From Luteitalea sp. TBR-22 (GTDB lineage Bacteria > Acidobacteriota > Vicinamibacteria > Vicinamibacterales > Vicinamibacteraceae): a stretch of 64,000 nt of DNA. Each line of letters begins with the position of its first letter. The first letter of the stretch is position 1. Position numbers and translations under genes: made by a program. This document shows positions 27,047 to 36,165 of the stretch, one piece after another. Location of the stretch: the NCBI RefSeq assembly GCF_016865485.1, contig NZ_AP024452.1:2068501-2132500 (forward strand). Reading direction: 5' to 3'. Below the pieces are notes generated by a model, which was not told where the DNA came from, made no database searches, and was given only the letters and a program-made list of their open reading frames with translations.

Positions 27047-27403
27047 ATGACTCGCCTTCTCGCCCTCGTCCTCGCCTGCCTCTTCGCCGTCGCTCCCGCA
27101 GCCGACGCGCTCTGCAAGGCGTCGTGTACGCCCGGGCGGCTGGCCGTCGCCTCGTGCCACGAGATGGCGCCGACGACAACTGGCGGGCGGCTCACCCCGG
27201 AGAAGCGCTGTCGGGTGGACGTGGTGCTCGCCGCGCCACCGACCGACGCCCGTCGTGACGGGCCTGCACCGACCCTCGGCACCACCGCTGTCCTCACCTC
27301 GCCGACGCCGGTCCACGGCAGTGTGGCCCTGAACCGTGCGCCGCGTCGGGTCCGACCCAAGGCGACCCAGGCCTTCCCCCGCTGCATCGTCCTCAGGATC
27401 TGA
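27047..27403 (+). CDS. Small secreted Cys/His-containing protein ahead of cusCBA (putative metal-binding)
   Basis: A 118-residue protein with a signal peptide (LLALVLACLFAVAPAADA). The mature part starts with a CKASC motif followed by SCHEM, and further cysteines lie near residues 60 and 112. Cys, His and Met close together suggest metal binding, which fits its place about 110 bases before the cusC-type gene in the same direction. I recognise no named family. The gap 26760-27046 between this gene and the divergent kinase holds no other gene. Confidence 0.55.
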   Translation: MTRLLALVLACLFAVAPAADALCKASCTPGRLAVASCHEMAPTTTGGRLTPEKRCRVDVVLAAPPTDARRDGPAPTLGTTAVLTSPTPVHGSVALNRAPRRVRPKATQAFPRCIVLRI

Positions 27404-27511
27404 ATCACCGCAGGCGACAGCCACGGGTTGCAGGCCCCCTGCGACCCTGGCCAGTTCCTCGATCGGTCGCCGACCGATCGGCGCGCTGATTCGTTCATCC
27501 GAGGTCGTCCC

Positions 27512-28783
27512 ATGTTCGTTGCACGTCGCCTGGCGTGCGCGGTGCTCGCGGCGTGGTCGCTCGCCGCCACTGCCACCGCCCAGTTCGTTGCTCCTGCCTC
27601 AGAGCGGTTGTCGCTCGAGGTACTCGTCCAGCAGGTGCTCGACGCCCATCCCGAGATGGTCGTCGCGGAGGACCGTCACGCTGCCGCGCTCGAGCGTCCG
27701 GCGCAGGAGCGCGCCTTGCCCGACCCGATGGTGTCCACCGGCTACTCGTCGACGGGCCGGCCATGGCCCGGCGCCGGCCTCGGGACCGATCCGAACGCCG
27801 GCTTCGGCGTGATGGTGTCGCAGGCGCTGCCGTATCCGGGCAAGCGCGACGCCCGTGCCGAGGTGATGCGGCGCGAAGCCGCGGTGGAGCGCGTCGAGCT
27901 CGATGCGGCGCGGCTCTCGCTCACCGCCCGCGCCACGCAGGCCTACGTCCGCCTCGCTGCCGCCTGGCAACTCGACGCGGTGCTGCGCGCCAACGAGGAC
28001 CTGCTCTCGACGCTCGTGAAGGTGAGCGAGGCCAGGTACGCCGTCGGCCAGGCTGCGCAACAGGACGTGATCCGTGCGCAGACGCAGGTGAGCCTCATCG
28101 CCCTGCAGCGCGCGCGGGTGCAGCGAGAGCGCCGGACCCGCGAGGGCGAGCTGAACGCGCTGCGGGGGCGGGCGGCGGACGCCCCGGTGGCCCGACCCGT
28201 CGACCTCGAGCCGCGCCTGTGGACCGCAACGGTGGACGGGCTCGTGCAGGCCGCGTCGAGCGTCTCGCCGATGGTGCGCCGCGACCAGCTGATGGCCGCC
28301 CGCACCGAGGCCGCCCTCGACGTCGCACGGCGCGAGGGGCGTCCCGACTTCGCCGTCTCGGCCGGCTACACCTTCATGGGCTCGATGCCCGACATGTTCG
28401 AGGCGCGGTTCGACGTGGTGGTGCCGCTGCAGAAGGCGCGACGCCGGGCGATGGTCGCCGAGCGCGAGCGCAGCCTCGACGCCGAGCGGCACGCGCTCGA
28501 GGCGACGCGTCGCACCCTGCAGGGGCGCATCCAGGAGGACTGGCAGATGGGCGCAACGGCGGCCGAACTCGCCACGCTCTATCGCGACGCCGTGCTCCCG
28601 CAGGCGCGCCTCGCGCTCGAGTCGTCGATCGCCAGCTACCAGACCGGCGGCGTCGACTTCCTGAGCGTGCTCACCAACTTCGGGTCGGTCCTCGAATACG
28701 AGATGAGCTACGTCGAGCAGCTCGCCGACCTCCACCTGGCCGCCAGCCGTCTCGAGGAGATGACGGCCACGCCGCTCCGCTGA
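27512..28783 (+). CDS. cusC: TolC-family outer-membrane factor (CusC/CzcC-like)
   Basis: A 423-residue outer-membrane channel of a tripartite heavy-metal efflux pump. A signal peptide ends near ATATAQF. The two TolC repeats are visible: LSLEVLVQQVLDAHPEMVVAE with PDPMVSTGYSS in the first, long helices with QDVIRAQTQVSLIALQRARVQRER, then PDFAVSAGYTFMGSM in the second. It ends EYEMSYVEQLADLHLAASRLEEMT. The ATG at 27512 directly precedes the signal peptide; the frame is open upstream. The adaptor gene follows after seven bases, so cusCBA is one operon. Confidence 0.85.
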   Translation: MFVARRLACAVLAAWSLAATATAQFVAPASERLSLEVLVQQVLDAHPEMVVAEDRHAAALERPAQERALPDPMVSTGYSSTGRPWPGAGLGTDPNAGFGVMVSQALPYPGKRDARAEVMRREAAVERVELDAARLSLTARATQAYVRLAAAWQLDAVLRANEDLLSTLVKVSEARYAVGQAAQQDVIRAQTQVSLIALQRARVQRERRTREGELNALRGRAADAPVARPVDLEPRLWTATVDGLVQAASSVSPMVRRDQLMAARTEAALDVARREGRPDFAVSAGYTFMGSMPDMFEARFDVVVPLQKARRRAMVAERERSLDAERHALEATRRTLQGRIQEDWQMGATAAELATLYRDAVLPQARLALESSIASYQTGGVDFLSVLTNFGSVLEYEMSYVEQLADLHLAASRLEEMTATPLR

Positions 28784-28790
28784 GGCCGCC

Positions 28791-30242
28791 ATGCGAGTCC
28801 TGAAAGTCCTGCTCGTCCTCGTGCTCCTCGCCGTCGCGTTCGGTGGGGGCTACCTGCTTCGCGTGAAGCGCGACGCGGCGCCCGCCGCGCCCGCGCAACG
28901 GAAGGTCCTGTACTACGTCGACCCGATGCACCCGGCGTACCGCTCCGACAAGCCCGGCATCGCACCCGACTGCGGCATGGCGCTCGAGCCCGTGTACGCC
29001 GACGATCGTCCGACTGCACCGGCCGACGGGCGCACGGTGCGGTTCTACCGCGATCCCGGCGATCCCACCTACACGTCCACCACGCCGGGCACCAACCCGG
29101 CGAGCGGGCGCGTCCTCGAGCCCGTGTACGCCGAGGCGCCGGAAGGCCAGTCGCACGCGGGCGCCATCCGCATCCCGGCCGACCGCCAGCAGCTCGCCGG
29201 CGTGACCTGGGCGACCGTCGAGGCCACCGATCTCGGGCGCACCCTCCGCACGGTCGGCAAGGTGACCTACGACGAGACGAAGGTGCAGCACGTGCACGCG
29301 CGCGTCGACGGCTTCGTCGAGCAGGTGCTGGTGGACTTCACCGGGCAGCAGGTGCGCCGCGGCCAGCCGATGCTCACCATCTACAGTCCGGAACTGCTCG
29401 CCTCGCAGGAGGAACTGCTGCTGGCGCGCCGCGCCCGCGAGGTCATGCAGAACAGTCCGCTCGGCTCCGGCGCCGCGCAGGGCGAGGCGCTGTTTGCGGC
29501 CGCCCGCCGTCGCCTGCAGTTGTGGAACCTCACCGAGGCGCAGATCGACCAGGTGCTCGCGTCGGGGCAGCCGATCCGCGCCGTCACGCTGTACGCGCCC
29601 GCCGGTGGCTTCGTGCTCGCCCGCAACGCCTTCCCGAACCAGCGCGTCACCTCCGAGAGCGACCTCTACACGCTGGCCGACCTCTCGACCGTCTGGATCA
29701 TGGCCGACCTGTACGAGGCCGACCTCGCGGCCGTGCGGGCCGGGGCCCCGGCCCGCGTCATCCTGCCCTATGGCGCCGGCACGACCTCCATCTCGGCGAC
29801 CGCCGCCTACGTGCAGCCGGCCGTCGACCCGACCACGCGCACGTTGAAGGTGCGGCTCGAGGCACGCAACCCCGGCATGCGTCTGCGGCCGGAGATGTTC
29901 GTGGACGTCGAGTTCCCGCTCGCCGGCGGGCGCCGCCTGACCGTGCCGGCCGACGCGGTGCTCAACTCAGGCGAACGACAGGTGGTGTTCGTCGACCTCG
30001 GCGACGGCTGGCTCACGCCGCGGCCCGTGCAGGTCGGCGAGCGCGCTGGCGACCGGCTCGTCGTCCTCGACGGCCTGGTCGAGGGCGAGAAGGTCGTGGC
30101 GTCGGGCACGTTCCTGATCGACGCCGAGAGCCAGTTGCGGTCGGCCGGCCTCGCCCCGGCGCGCACCGCGCCGGCCCGCAGCACGCCCGAGTCCCCCAGG
30201 CCCGCCGCCGCGCCCGCCGGCCACGAGCACCGCCATGATTGA
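28791..30242 (+). CDS. cusB: RND efflux periplasmic adaptor with N-terminal heavy-metal-binding domains (CusB-like)
   Basis: A 483-residue membrane-fusion protein anchored by an N-terminal TM (VLLVLVLLAVAFGGGYLL). Two heavy-metal-binding-type modules follow. The first (YYVDPMHPAYRSDKPGIAP then DCGMALEPVY) is near-consensus. The second (FYRDPGDPTYTSTTPGTNP then ASGRVLEPVY) has lost its Met, His and Cys ligands. The barrel-sandwich adaptor core begins at VEATDLGRTLRTVGKVTYDE, with helical hairpin, beta-barrel (LYTLADLSTVWIMADLYE) and membrane-proximal parts. It hands Cu(I)/Ag(I) to the pump. The 3' end overlaps cusA by eight bases. Confidence 0.88.
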   Translation: MRVLKVLLVLVLLAVAFGGGYLLRVKRDAAPAAPAQRKVLYYVDPMHPAYRSDKPGIAPDCGMALEPVYADDRPTAPADGRTVRFYRDPGDPTYTSTTPGTNPASGRVLEPVYAEAPEGQSHAGAIRIPADRQQLAGVTWATVEATDLGRTLRTVGKVTYDETKVQHVHARVDGFVEQVLVDFTGQQVRRGQPMLTIYSPELLASQEELLLARRAREVMQNSPLGSGAAQGEALFAAARRRLQLWNLTEAQIDQVLASGQPIRAVTLYAPAGGFVLARNAFPNQRVTSESDLYTLADLSTVWIMADLYEADLAAVRAGAPARVILPYGAGTTSISATAAYVQPAVDPTTRTLKVRLEARNPGMRLRPEMFVDVEFPLAGGRRLTVPADAVLNSGERQVVFVDLGDGWLTPRPVQVGERAGDRLVVLDGLVEGEKVVASGTFLIDAESQLRSAGLAPARTAPARSTPESPRPAAAPAGHEHRHD

Positions 30243-33200
30243 CCGCATCATCGAGTGGTCGGCGCGCAACCGCATCGCCGTGTTCCTCGCCGTCGCCATC
30301 GCGACGGCCGCGGGCGTGTGGTCGATGCGGACGATCCCGCTCGACGCCATCCCCGACCTGAGCGACACGCAGGTCATCGTCTACTCCCGGTGGGACCGCA
30401 GCCCCGACATCCTCGAGGACCAGGTCACCTACCCGATCGTGACGGCGATGCTCGGCGCGCCGCGCGTCAAGGCCGTCCGCGGCTTCTCCGACTTCGGCTT
30501 CTCGTACGTCTACATCGTGTTCGAGGAAGGCACCGACATCTACTGGGCGCGCACCCGCACGCTCGAGTACCTGTCGTCGGTGTTGCCGCGGCTGCCCGAG
30601 GGCGTCCGCACCGAACTGGGACCCGATGCGACCGGCGTCGGCTGGATCTTCCAGTACGCGCTCGTCGACCACTCCGGCACGCACTCGCTGGCCGACCTCC
30701 GCTCCTACCAGGACTGGTATCTCCGCTACTACCTGAAGGCCGTGCCGGGTGTCGCCGAGGTCGCGCCGATCGGCGGCTTCGTGCGGCAGTACCAGGTGCA
30801 GGTCGACCCCAACCGCCTGCGCGCCTACGGCATCCCCATCGACAAGGTGGTGCAGGTCGTGCGGAGCGGCAACAACGACGTCGGCGGACGCCTGATCGAG
30901 ATGGCGGGCGCCGAGTACATGGTGCGCGGCCGCGGCTACGCCCGTTCGACGGAGGACCTCGGCAACATCGTGCTCGCGACCAACGAGCGCGGCGTCCCGG
31001 TGCGCGTCCGCGACGTCGGCGAGGTGACCCTCGGCCCCGACCTGCGGCGCGGTGTCGCCGACCTCGACGGCCGCGGCGACGTCGTCGGCGGCATCGTCGT
31101 CATGCGGCAGGGCGAGAACGCGCTCGCCGTGATCGATCGCGTCAAGGCGAAGCTGGCGGAGGTGAAGGGCAGCCTGCCGCCCGGCGTCGAAGTGGTCACC
31201 ACCTACGACCGGTCCGGCCTGATCACGCATTCGATCGAGACGCTCACCGGCACGCTGGTCGAGGAACTGGCCATCGTCTCGCTCGTGATCCTCGTGTTCC
31301 TTTGGCACCTGCCGAGCGCGCTGATTCCCATCATCACCATCCCGGTGGCGATCGTCATCGCCTTCGTGCCGATGCGGCTGATGGGCCTGAGCTCCAACAT
31401 CATGTCGCTCGGCGGCATCGCCATCGCCGTCGGCGCGATGGTCGACGCGGCGATCGTGGTGGTGGAGCAGACCCACAAGAAACTCGAGGAGTGGGACCGC
31501 ACTGGCCGGGTGCAGGACTACCGGCGCGTGGTCATCGACGCGGTCAAGGAGGTCGGCGGCCCGAGCTTCTTCGCGTTGCTGGTCATCGCCGTCTCGTTCC
31601 TGCCGGTGCTCACCCTCGAGGCGCAGGAAGGGCGGCTGTTCAAGCCGCTGGCGTACACGAAGAACCTCGCGATGGTCGTCGCCGCCGTGCTCGCCATCAC
31701 CCTCGACCCGGCGATGCGGCTGATGTTCACGCACACCCGCACGCTCTCGTTCCGGCCGGCCTGGCTGGCGCGCGCCGCCAACGCGGTGTTGATCGGCAAG
31801 ATCCACGCCGAGGAACGCCACCCGATCAGCAGAGTCCTGATCCGCGCCTACGAGCCGGCGTGCGCGTGGGCCCTGCGATGGAAGTGGGCGGTCATCGGCG
31901 GCGCCATCGCCCTGATGGCGGCCACGGTGCCGGTCTACCAGAAGCTCGGCTCCGAGTTCATGCCGCCCCTCGACGAGGGCGCACTGTTGTACATGCCTTC
32001 GACGCTGCCGGGGCTGTCGGTCACGCAGGCGCAGCAACTGCTCCGCACGCAGGGGCAGGTGATCCGCCAGTTCCCGGAGGTCGAGCGGGTGTTCGGCAAG
32101 GCCGGGCGAGCGGAGACCTCCACCGACCCGGCGCCGTTCTCGATGATGGAGACGGTGATCACGCTCAAGCCCCATGACCAGTGGCGGCGCGTCCCGACCT
32201 GGTACGACGACTGGGCGCCGTCGTGGTTGCGGCCAGCGCTCGGGCGCATCACCAGCGACAGGATCTCGACCGACCAGCTGGTCGCCGAGCTGAACGACGC
32301 GCTGCGGATCCCCGGCGTCACCAATGCCTGGACGATGCCGATCAAGGCCCGGGTGGACATGCTGACCACCGGCGTCCGCACCCCGGTCGGCGTGAAGATC
32401 CGGGGCGCCGACATCCGCGAGATCGAGCGGCTCGGCACCCGCATCGAGGCCGTGCTGCCGTCGGTGCGCGGCACGCGCAGCGCCTTCGCCGAGCGCACGT
32501 CCGGCGGCTACTTCGTCGACTTCGTGTGGAAGCGCGACGAGCTCGCGCGGTACGGGCTGTCGATCGACGACGCGCAGATGGTGGTGATGTCGGCGGTCGG
32601 CGGCGACACGGTGACCACCACCGTGGAGGGCCGCGAGCGGTATCCGGTCAACGTGCGCTACTTCCGCGACTACCGGAGCGACCTCGACCGCCTGAAGCGC
32701 GTGCTCGTGCCGGCGATGGGCGGACAGGCGCAGGTGCCCCTCTCGCAGTTCGCCGACGTGCGGCTCGTGTCGGGCCCCGCGATGCTGCGCAACGAGGACG
32801 GCATGCTCAGCGGGTACGTGTACGTCGACGTCGCCGACCGCGACGTCGGCAGCTACGTCGAGGAGGCCCGTCGCGTGGTGGCCGCCCAGGTGCCGCTGCC
32901 GGCCGGGTACACGATCGAATGGAGCGGCCAGTACGAGGCCATGCAGCGCGTGAAGGAGCGCCTGCGGATCGTGGTGCCGATCACCCTCGCGCTGGTCATC
33001 GGCCTGCTCTACCTCAACACGCGGGCGATCGGCCGCACGGTCCTGATCCTGCTCGCCGTCCCGTTCTCCGCGGTCGGCGCCATCTGGCTCCTGTACCTGC
33101 TCGGCTACAACATGAGCGTCGGCGTGTGGGTGGGCCTCATCGCGCTGCTCGGCGTCGACGCCGAGACGGGCGTCTTCATGCTCCTGTACCTCGACCTGTC

Positions 33201-33525
33201 CCACGAGGAGGCGAGGCGCGAGGGTCGGTTGCGATCCCTGGCCGACCTGCGCGTCGCGGTGCTCCACGGGGCTGTCAAGCGGATTCGGCCGAAGTTCATG
33301 ACCGTGGCGACCATGGTGATGGGGTTGCTGCCGATCATGTGGTCGACAGGGGCGGGCGCCGACGTGATGAAGCGCATCGCGGCGCCGATGCTCGGCGGCA
33401 TCCTCACGTCGTTCCTGCTGGAGCTGCTCGTGTATCCGGCGATCTACGAAGCGTGGAAGGGGCGGGCCCTGAGGCGTGAGCTGAGGACGCAGGTCGTTCC
33501 CATGGATGGGCCTGTGGACGCCTGA
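30235..33525 (+). CDS. cusA: Heavy-metal RND efflux pump (CusA-like, Cu/Ag)
   Basis: A 1,096-residue, 12-TM inner-membrane proton antiporter. Family blocks include PLDAIPDLSDTQVIVYSRW, EDQVTYPI, GFSDFGFSYVYIVFEEGTDIYWA and AIAVGAMVDAAIVVVEQTHK. The three methionines that bind Cu(I)/Ag(I) in E. coli CusA appear conserved by local alignment: LLYMPSTLPGLS, PFSMMETVITLKP and DMLTTGVRTPVGVKI. That argues for a monovalent-metal rather than a Zn/Co/Ni pump. It completes the cusCBA operon; no regulator gene is adjacent. Confidence 0.93.
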   Translation: MIDRIIEWSARNRIAVFLAVAIATAAGVWSMRTIPLDAIPDLSDTQVIVYSRWDRSPDILEDQVTYPIVTAMLGAPRVKAVRGFSDFGFSYVYIVFEEGTDIYWARTRTLEYLSSVLPRLPEGVRTELGPDATGVGWIFQYALVDHSGTHSLADLRSYQDWYLRYYLKAVPGVAEVAPIGGFVRQYQVQVDPNRLRAYGIPIDKVVQVVRSGNNDVGGRLIEMAGAEYMVRGRGYARSTEDLGNIVLATNERGVPVRVRDVGEVTLGPDLRRGVADLDGRGDVVGGIVVMRQGENALAVIDRVKAKLAEVKGSLPPGVEVVTTYDRSGLITHSIETLTGTLVEELAIVSLVILVFLWHLPSALIPIITIPVAIVIAFVPMRLMGLSSNIMSLGGIAIAVGAMVDAAIVVVEQTHKKLEEWDRTGRVQDYRRVVIDAVKEVGGPSFFALLVIAVSFLPVLTLEAQEGRLFKPLAYTKNLAMVVAAVLAITLDPAMRLMFTHTRTLSFRPAWLARAANAVLIGKIHAEERHPISRVLIRAYEPACAWALRWKWAVIGGAIALMAATVPVYQKLGSEFMPPLDEGALLYMPSTLPGLSVTQAQQLLRTQGQVIRQFPEVERVFGKAGRAETSTDPAPFSMMETVITLKPHDQWRRVPTWYDDWAPSWLRPALGRITSDRISTDQLVAELNDALRIPGVTNAWTMPIKARVDMLTTGVRTPVGVKIRGADIREIERLGTRIEAVLPSVRGTRSAFAERTSGGYFVDFVWKRDELARYGLSIDDAQMVVMSAVGGDTVTTTVEGRERYPVNVRYFRDYRSDLDRLKRVLVPAMGGQAQVPLSQFADVRLVSGPAMLRNEDGMLSGYVYVDVADRDVGSYVEEARRVVAAQVPLPAGYTIEWSGQYEAMQRVKERLRIVVPITLALVIGLLYLNTRAIGRTVLILLAVPFSAVGAIWLLYLLGYNMSVGVWVGLIALLGVDAETGVFMLLYLDLSHEEARREGRLRSLADLRVAVLHGAVKRIRPKFMTVATMVMGLLPIMWSTGAGADVMKRIAAPMLGGILTSFLLELLVYPAIYEAWKGRALRRELRTQVVPMDGPVDA

Positions 33526-33550
33526 CGGCCGGACGGTGCGGGGGGCGCGC

Positions 33551-33604
33551 TGGCGCGACGGTCCGCGATGGTTCGCTGCGCGTCGGGCAAGCCCGACGCC
33601 TACC
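33551..33604. repeat. REP-like element after cusA
   Basis: GCGTCGGG (33580-33587) and CCCGACGC (33592-33599) form a hairpin preceded by GCGCGACGGTC and GATGGTTC. Order and text match the element at 13006-13064, where the middle part reads GATGATTC. It probably ends the cus transcript. Confidence 0.55.
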
Positions 33605-33623
33605 CTGCCAGCGGAGCTCCCGT

Positions 33624-33743
33624 GTGGGCATCGACCTGAACCAGGCCGTGGGCGTCGACCTGAGCCAGGCCGTGGACGTCGACCTGAACCAGCCCGTGGG
33701 CGTCGACCTGAACCAGGCCGCGGGCGTCGACCTTCAGGTCGAC
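33624..33743 (+). repeat. 24-base tandem repeat (five units)
   Basis: Five direct 24-base units, consensus GTGGGCGTCGACCTGAACCA plus GGCC, start at 33624, 33648, 33672, 33696 and 33720. The first four differ at one or two positions; the fifth diverges into an inverted repeat (GGCGTCGACC and GGTCGACG). The gap 33526-33777 holds no gene. A 24-base period keeps any frame open, but I see no start codon or Shine-Dalgarno site to support translation. Confidence 0.75.
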
Positions 33744-33764
33744 GCGCCGAACGCCAAGTCGGCG

Positions 33765-33770
33765 TAAGAT
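33765..33770 (+). promoter_or_regulatory. Putative -10 box of the DUF1592 gene
   Basis: TAAGAT ends seven bases before the ATG at 33778. It overlaps another in-frame ATG at 33769, which argues that 33778 is the true start and that the mRNA is leaderless. Confidence 0.4.
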
Positions 33771-33777
33771 GCGCGGC

Positions 33778-36165
33778 ATGCCCTTGCCCGACGTGCGCCG
33801 GGCCGCCGCCGCGGCCGGCGTCGCGCTGCTCGCGGCCGGCAGCCTCCGGTTGACGGCGGACGCGCCACCCTCGTCGCGCCCGGTCGCGCCGGCCAATGCC
33901 GGCACCGCCGCCTTCGTGCAGGAGTACTGCCTCGACTGTCACGACGGCTCTGCGAAGAAGGGCGGGCTGGCGCTCGATGCGCTGTTGCCCGACGACGTCG
34001 CCGCGCATGCCGGGGCGTGGGAGAAGGTGGTGCGGCGGCTGCGCACGCGCCAGATGCCGCCGGTTGGTGAGCCGCGGCCCGACGAGGCCACCTACGACGC
34101 CCTCGTCGCCCAGCTCGAGGCGACGCTCGACGCTGCCGCGGCGCGCCGGCCCCACCCGGGCCGCACCGCCTCGATTCGCCGGCTCACGCGCACCGAGTAC
34201 CGCAACGTGATCCGCGACCTGCTGGCCGTGGAGGTCGACGTCGAGTCCCTGCTGCCCGCCGACGAGGCCAGCTACGGGTTCGACACGGTCACGACCGGCG
34301 AGCTCTCGCCGACGCTGCTCGAGCGATACGTCGCGGCGGCGGAGAAGATCAGCCGGCTCGCCGTCGGACGGGCCGGTCGCGCGCCGGCCGGCGAGACGTT
34401 CCGCTTGCCGGCCGACCTCACGCAGGAAGAGCAGGTCGACGGCTTGCCGCCAGGCACGCGGGGAGGCGGGCGGTTCACCTATACGTTCCCGCGCGATGGC
34501 GAGTACGAGTTCCAGATCCGGCTGCGCCGCGATCGCGACGAGAAGATCGAGGGCCTCACCGAGCCGCACCAACTCGAGGTGCTGCTGGATCGACAACGCG
34601 TGACGCTGTTCGACGTGGCGCCAGTGCCCCCCGCCCGTGGCAGCGCGCCGGCGCGCGAGGCCGATGCGCACCTCACCATCCGCGTCCCGGTGACGGCCGG
34701 CCCGCACGTCATCGGGGTGACGTTCCTCAAGAAGCCGTCGGCGCTGGCCGAGACCCTGCGCCAGCCCTACCAGGCGCGCTTCAACTCCTACCGGCATCCG
34801 CGCCTGCAGCCCGCGATCTTCTCGGTGTCGGTCGTCGGACCGCATGGCGTGAGTGCGCCCGGCGACACGCCGAGCCGGCGACGGCTCTTCGTGGCCCAGC
34901 CGGCCGGCCCGGCACAGGAGGCATCGGCGGCCCGGCGAATCCTCGCGACGCTGCTGCGCCGCGCCTGGCGGCGCCCGGTGGTCGAGGCCGACCTGCAACG
35001 ATCGCTGGCCCTGTTCCGGCAAGGCCGCGACGAGGGCGGTGACTTCGACGCCGGGATCGAGATGGCTCTCGCCGGCGTGCTGGTGAGCCCGGAGTTCCTG
35101 TTCCGCGTCGAGCGCGACCCGGCCGGGCTGGCGCCCGGCACCCCGTACCGGGTGAGCGGCCTGGCGCTTGCGTCGCGCCTCTCGTTCTTCCTGTGGAGCA
35201 GCATCCCGGACGACGAGCTCCTGGCGCGCGGCACGGACGGGTCGCTGCGCGAGCCGCGCGTCTTCGAGCAGCAGGTCCGCCGCATGCTGGCCGATCCGCG
35301 GGCCCGCGCGCTGGTCGGCAACTTCGCCGCGCAGTGGCTGCACCTGCGCAACCTCGAGGCGATGACGCCCGACATGCGGCTGTTCCCCGACTTCGACGAC
35401 AACCTCCGGCAGGCCTTCCGGGAGGAGACCGAGCGCTTCGTGGACAGCGTGCGCGTCGAGGACCGCAGCGTCCTCGACCTGCTCCGCGCCGACTACACAT
35501 TCCTGAACGAGCGCCTGGCCAGGCACTACGGACTCCCGCACGTGTACGGGCCGCGCTTCCGTCGCGTGTCGCTCGACCCTGCGAGCGGGCGCGGCGGGCT
35601 CCTGCGTCATGGCAGCGTGCTCACCGTCACCTCGTATGCGACGCGGACCTCGCCCGTGCTGCGCGGCAAGTGGGTGCTCGACACGCTGCTCGGCATCCCG
35701 CCGCCTCCGCCGCCTCCCGACGTGCCGGCGCTGGAGGACAACACCGTGGACGGTCGGCTGTCGGTGCGTGGCCGGCTCGCCGAGCACCGGCGCAACAAGG
35801 CGTGCGCGCGGTGCCACGATCAGATCGACCCGGTGGGCCTGTCGCTCGAGCGCTTCGACGCCGTCGGACGCCGGCGCGCGCGCGAGGACGGCGTGGAGAT
35901 CGACGTGTCGGGCGGGTTGCCCGACGGCAGCCGCTTCACCGACGTCGCCGGCCTCGAGGCGGCGCTGCTCGCCCGCCCCGAGCTGTTCGTGCACACGTTC
36001 ACCGAGAAGCTGCTCACCTACGCGAGCGGCCGTGGGGTGGAACCCCTCGACGCGCCGGCGGTGCGCGCCATCGTGCGCGAGGCGCGGCCCGGCCGCTACC
36101 GCTTCTCGGACCTCGTGCTCGGGGTCGCCAGGAGCCAGCCGTTCCAGATGAGGATGTCGCGATGA
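33778..36165 (+). CDS. DUF1592-type planctomycete-style cytochrome c multidomain protein
   Basis: A ~795-residue exported protein. After a signal peptide comes a mono-heme cytochrome-type site (YCLDCHDG, near residue 50). The domain series known from Planctomycetes/Acidobacteriota then follows: DUF1587 (IRRLTRTEYRNVIRDLLAVEVD), a carbohydrate-binding-like DUF1595 region, DUF1592 (LASRLSFFLWSSIPDDELL with WLHLRNLE), DUF1588 (YTFLNERLARHYGLP then HGSVLTVTSYATRTSPVLRGKWV) and DUF1585 (a second CARCHD heme site, IDPVGLSLERFDAVG). The biochemical role is unknown. It always pairs with DUF1552, and here the two overlap by ATGA. Confidence 0.92.
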   Translation: MPLPDVRRAAAAAGVALLAAGSLRLTADAPPSSRPVAPANAGTAAFVQEYCLDCHDGSAKKGGLALDALLPDDVAAHAGAWEKVVRRLRTRQMPPVGEPRPDEATYDALVAQLEATLDAAAARRPHPGRTASIRRLTRTEYRNVIRDLLAVEVDVESLLPADEASYGFDTVTTGELSPTLLERYVAAAEKISRLAVGRAGRAPAGETFRLPADLTQEEQVDGLPPGTRGGGRFTYTFPRDGEYEFQIRLRRDRDEKIEGLTEPHQLEVLLDRQRVTLFDVAPVPPARGSAPAREADAHLTIRVPVTAGPHVIGVTFLKKPSALAETLRQPYQARFNSYRHPRLQPAIFSVSVVGPHGVSAPGDTPSRRRLFVAQPAGPAQEASAARRILATLLRRAWRRPVVEADLQRSLALFRQGRDEGGDFDAGIEMALAGVLVSPEFLFRVERDPAGLAPGTPYRVSGLALASRLSFFLWSSIPDDELLARGTDGSLREPRVFEQQVRRMLADPRARALVGNFAAQWLHLRNLEAMTPDMRLFPDFDDNLRQAFREETERFVDSVRVEDRSVLDLLRADYTFLNERLARHYGLPHVYGPRFRRVSLDPASGRGGLLRHGSVLTVTSYATRTSPVLRGKWVLDTLLGIPPPPPPPDVPALEDNTVDGRLSVRGRLAEHRRNKACARCHDQIDPVGLSLERFDAVGRRRAREDGVEIDVSGGLPDGSRFTDVAGLEAALLARPELFVHTFTEKLLTYASGRGVEPLDAPAVRAIVREARPGRYRFSDLVLGVARSQPFQMRMSR

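Noticed and set aside
33624-33743. CRISPR array
   Set aside because: The units abut directly without unique spacers, so it is a tandem repeat; no cas genes are present.
30013-35994. A 1,993-codon open frame on the - strand opposite cusB, cusA and the DUF1592 gene
   Set aside because: It is antisense to three well-supported genes. Long antisense frames are expected at this GC content, and its protein is Arg/His/Gly-rich with no recognisable domain.
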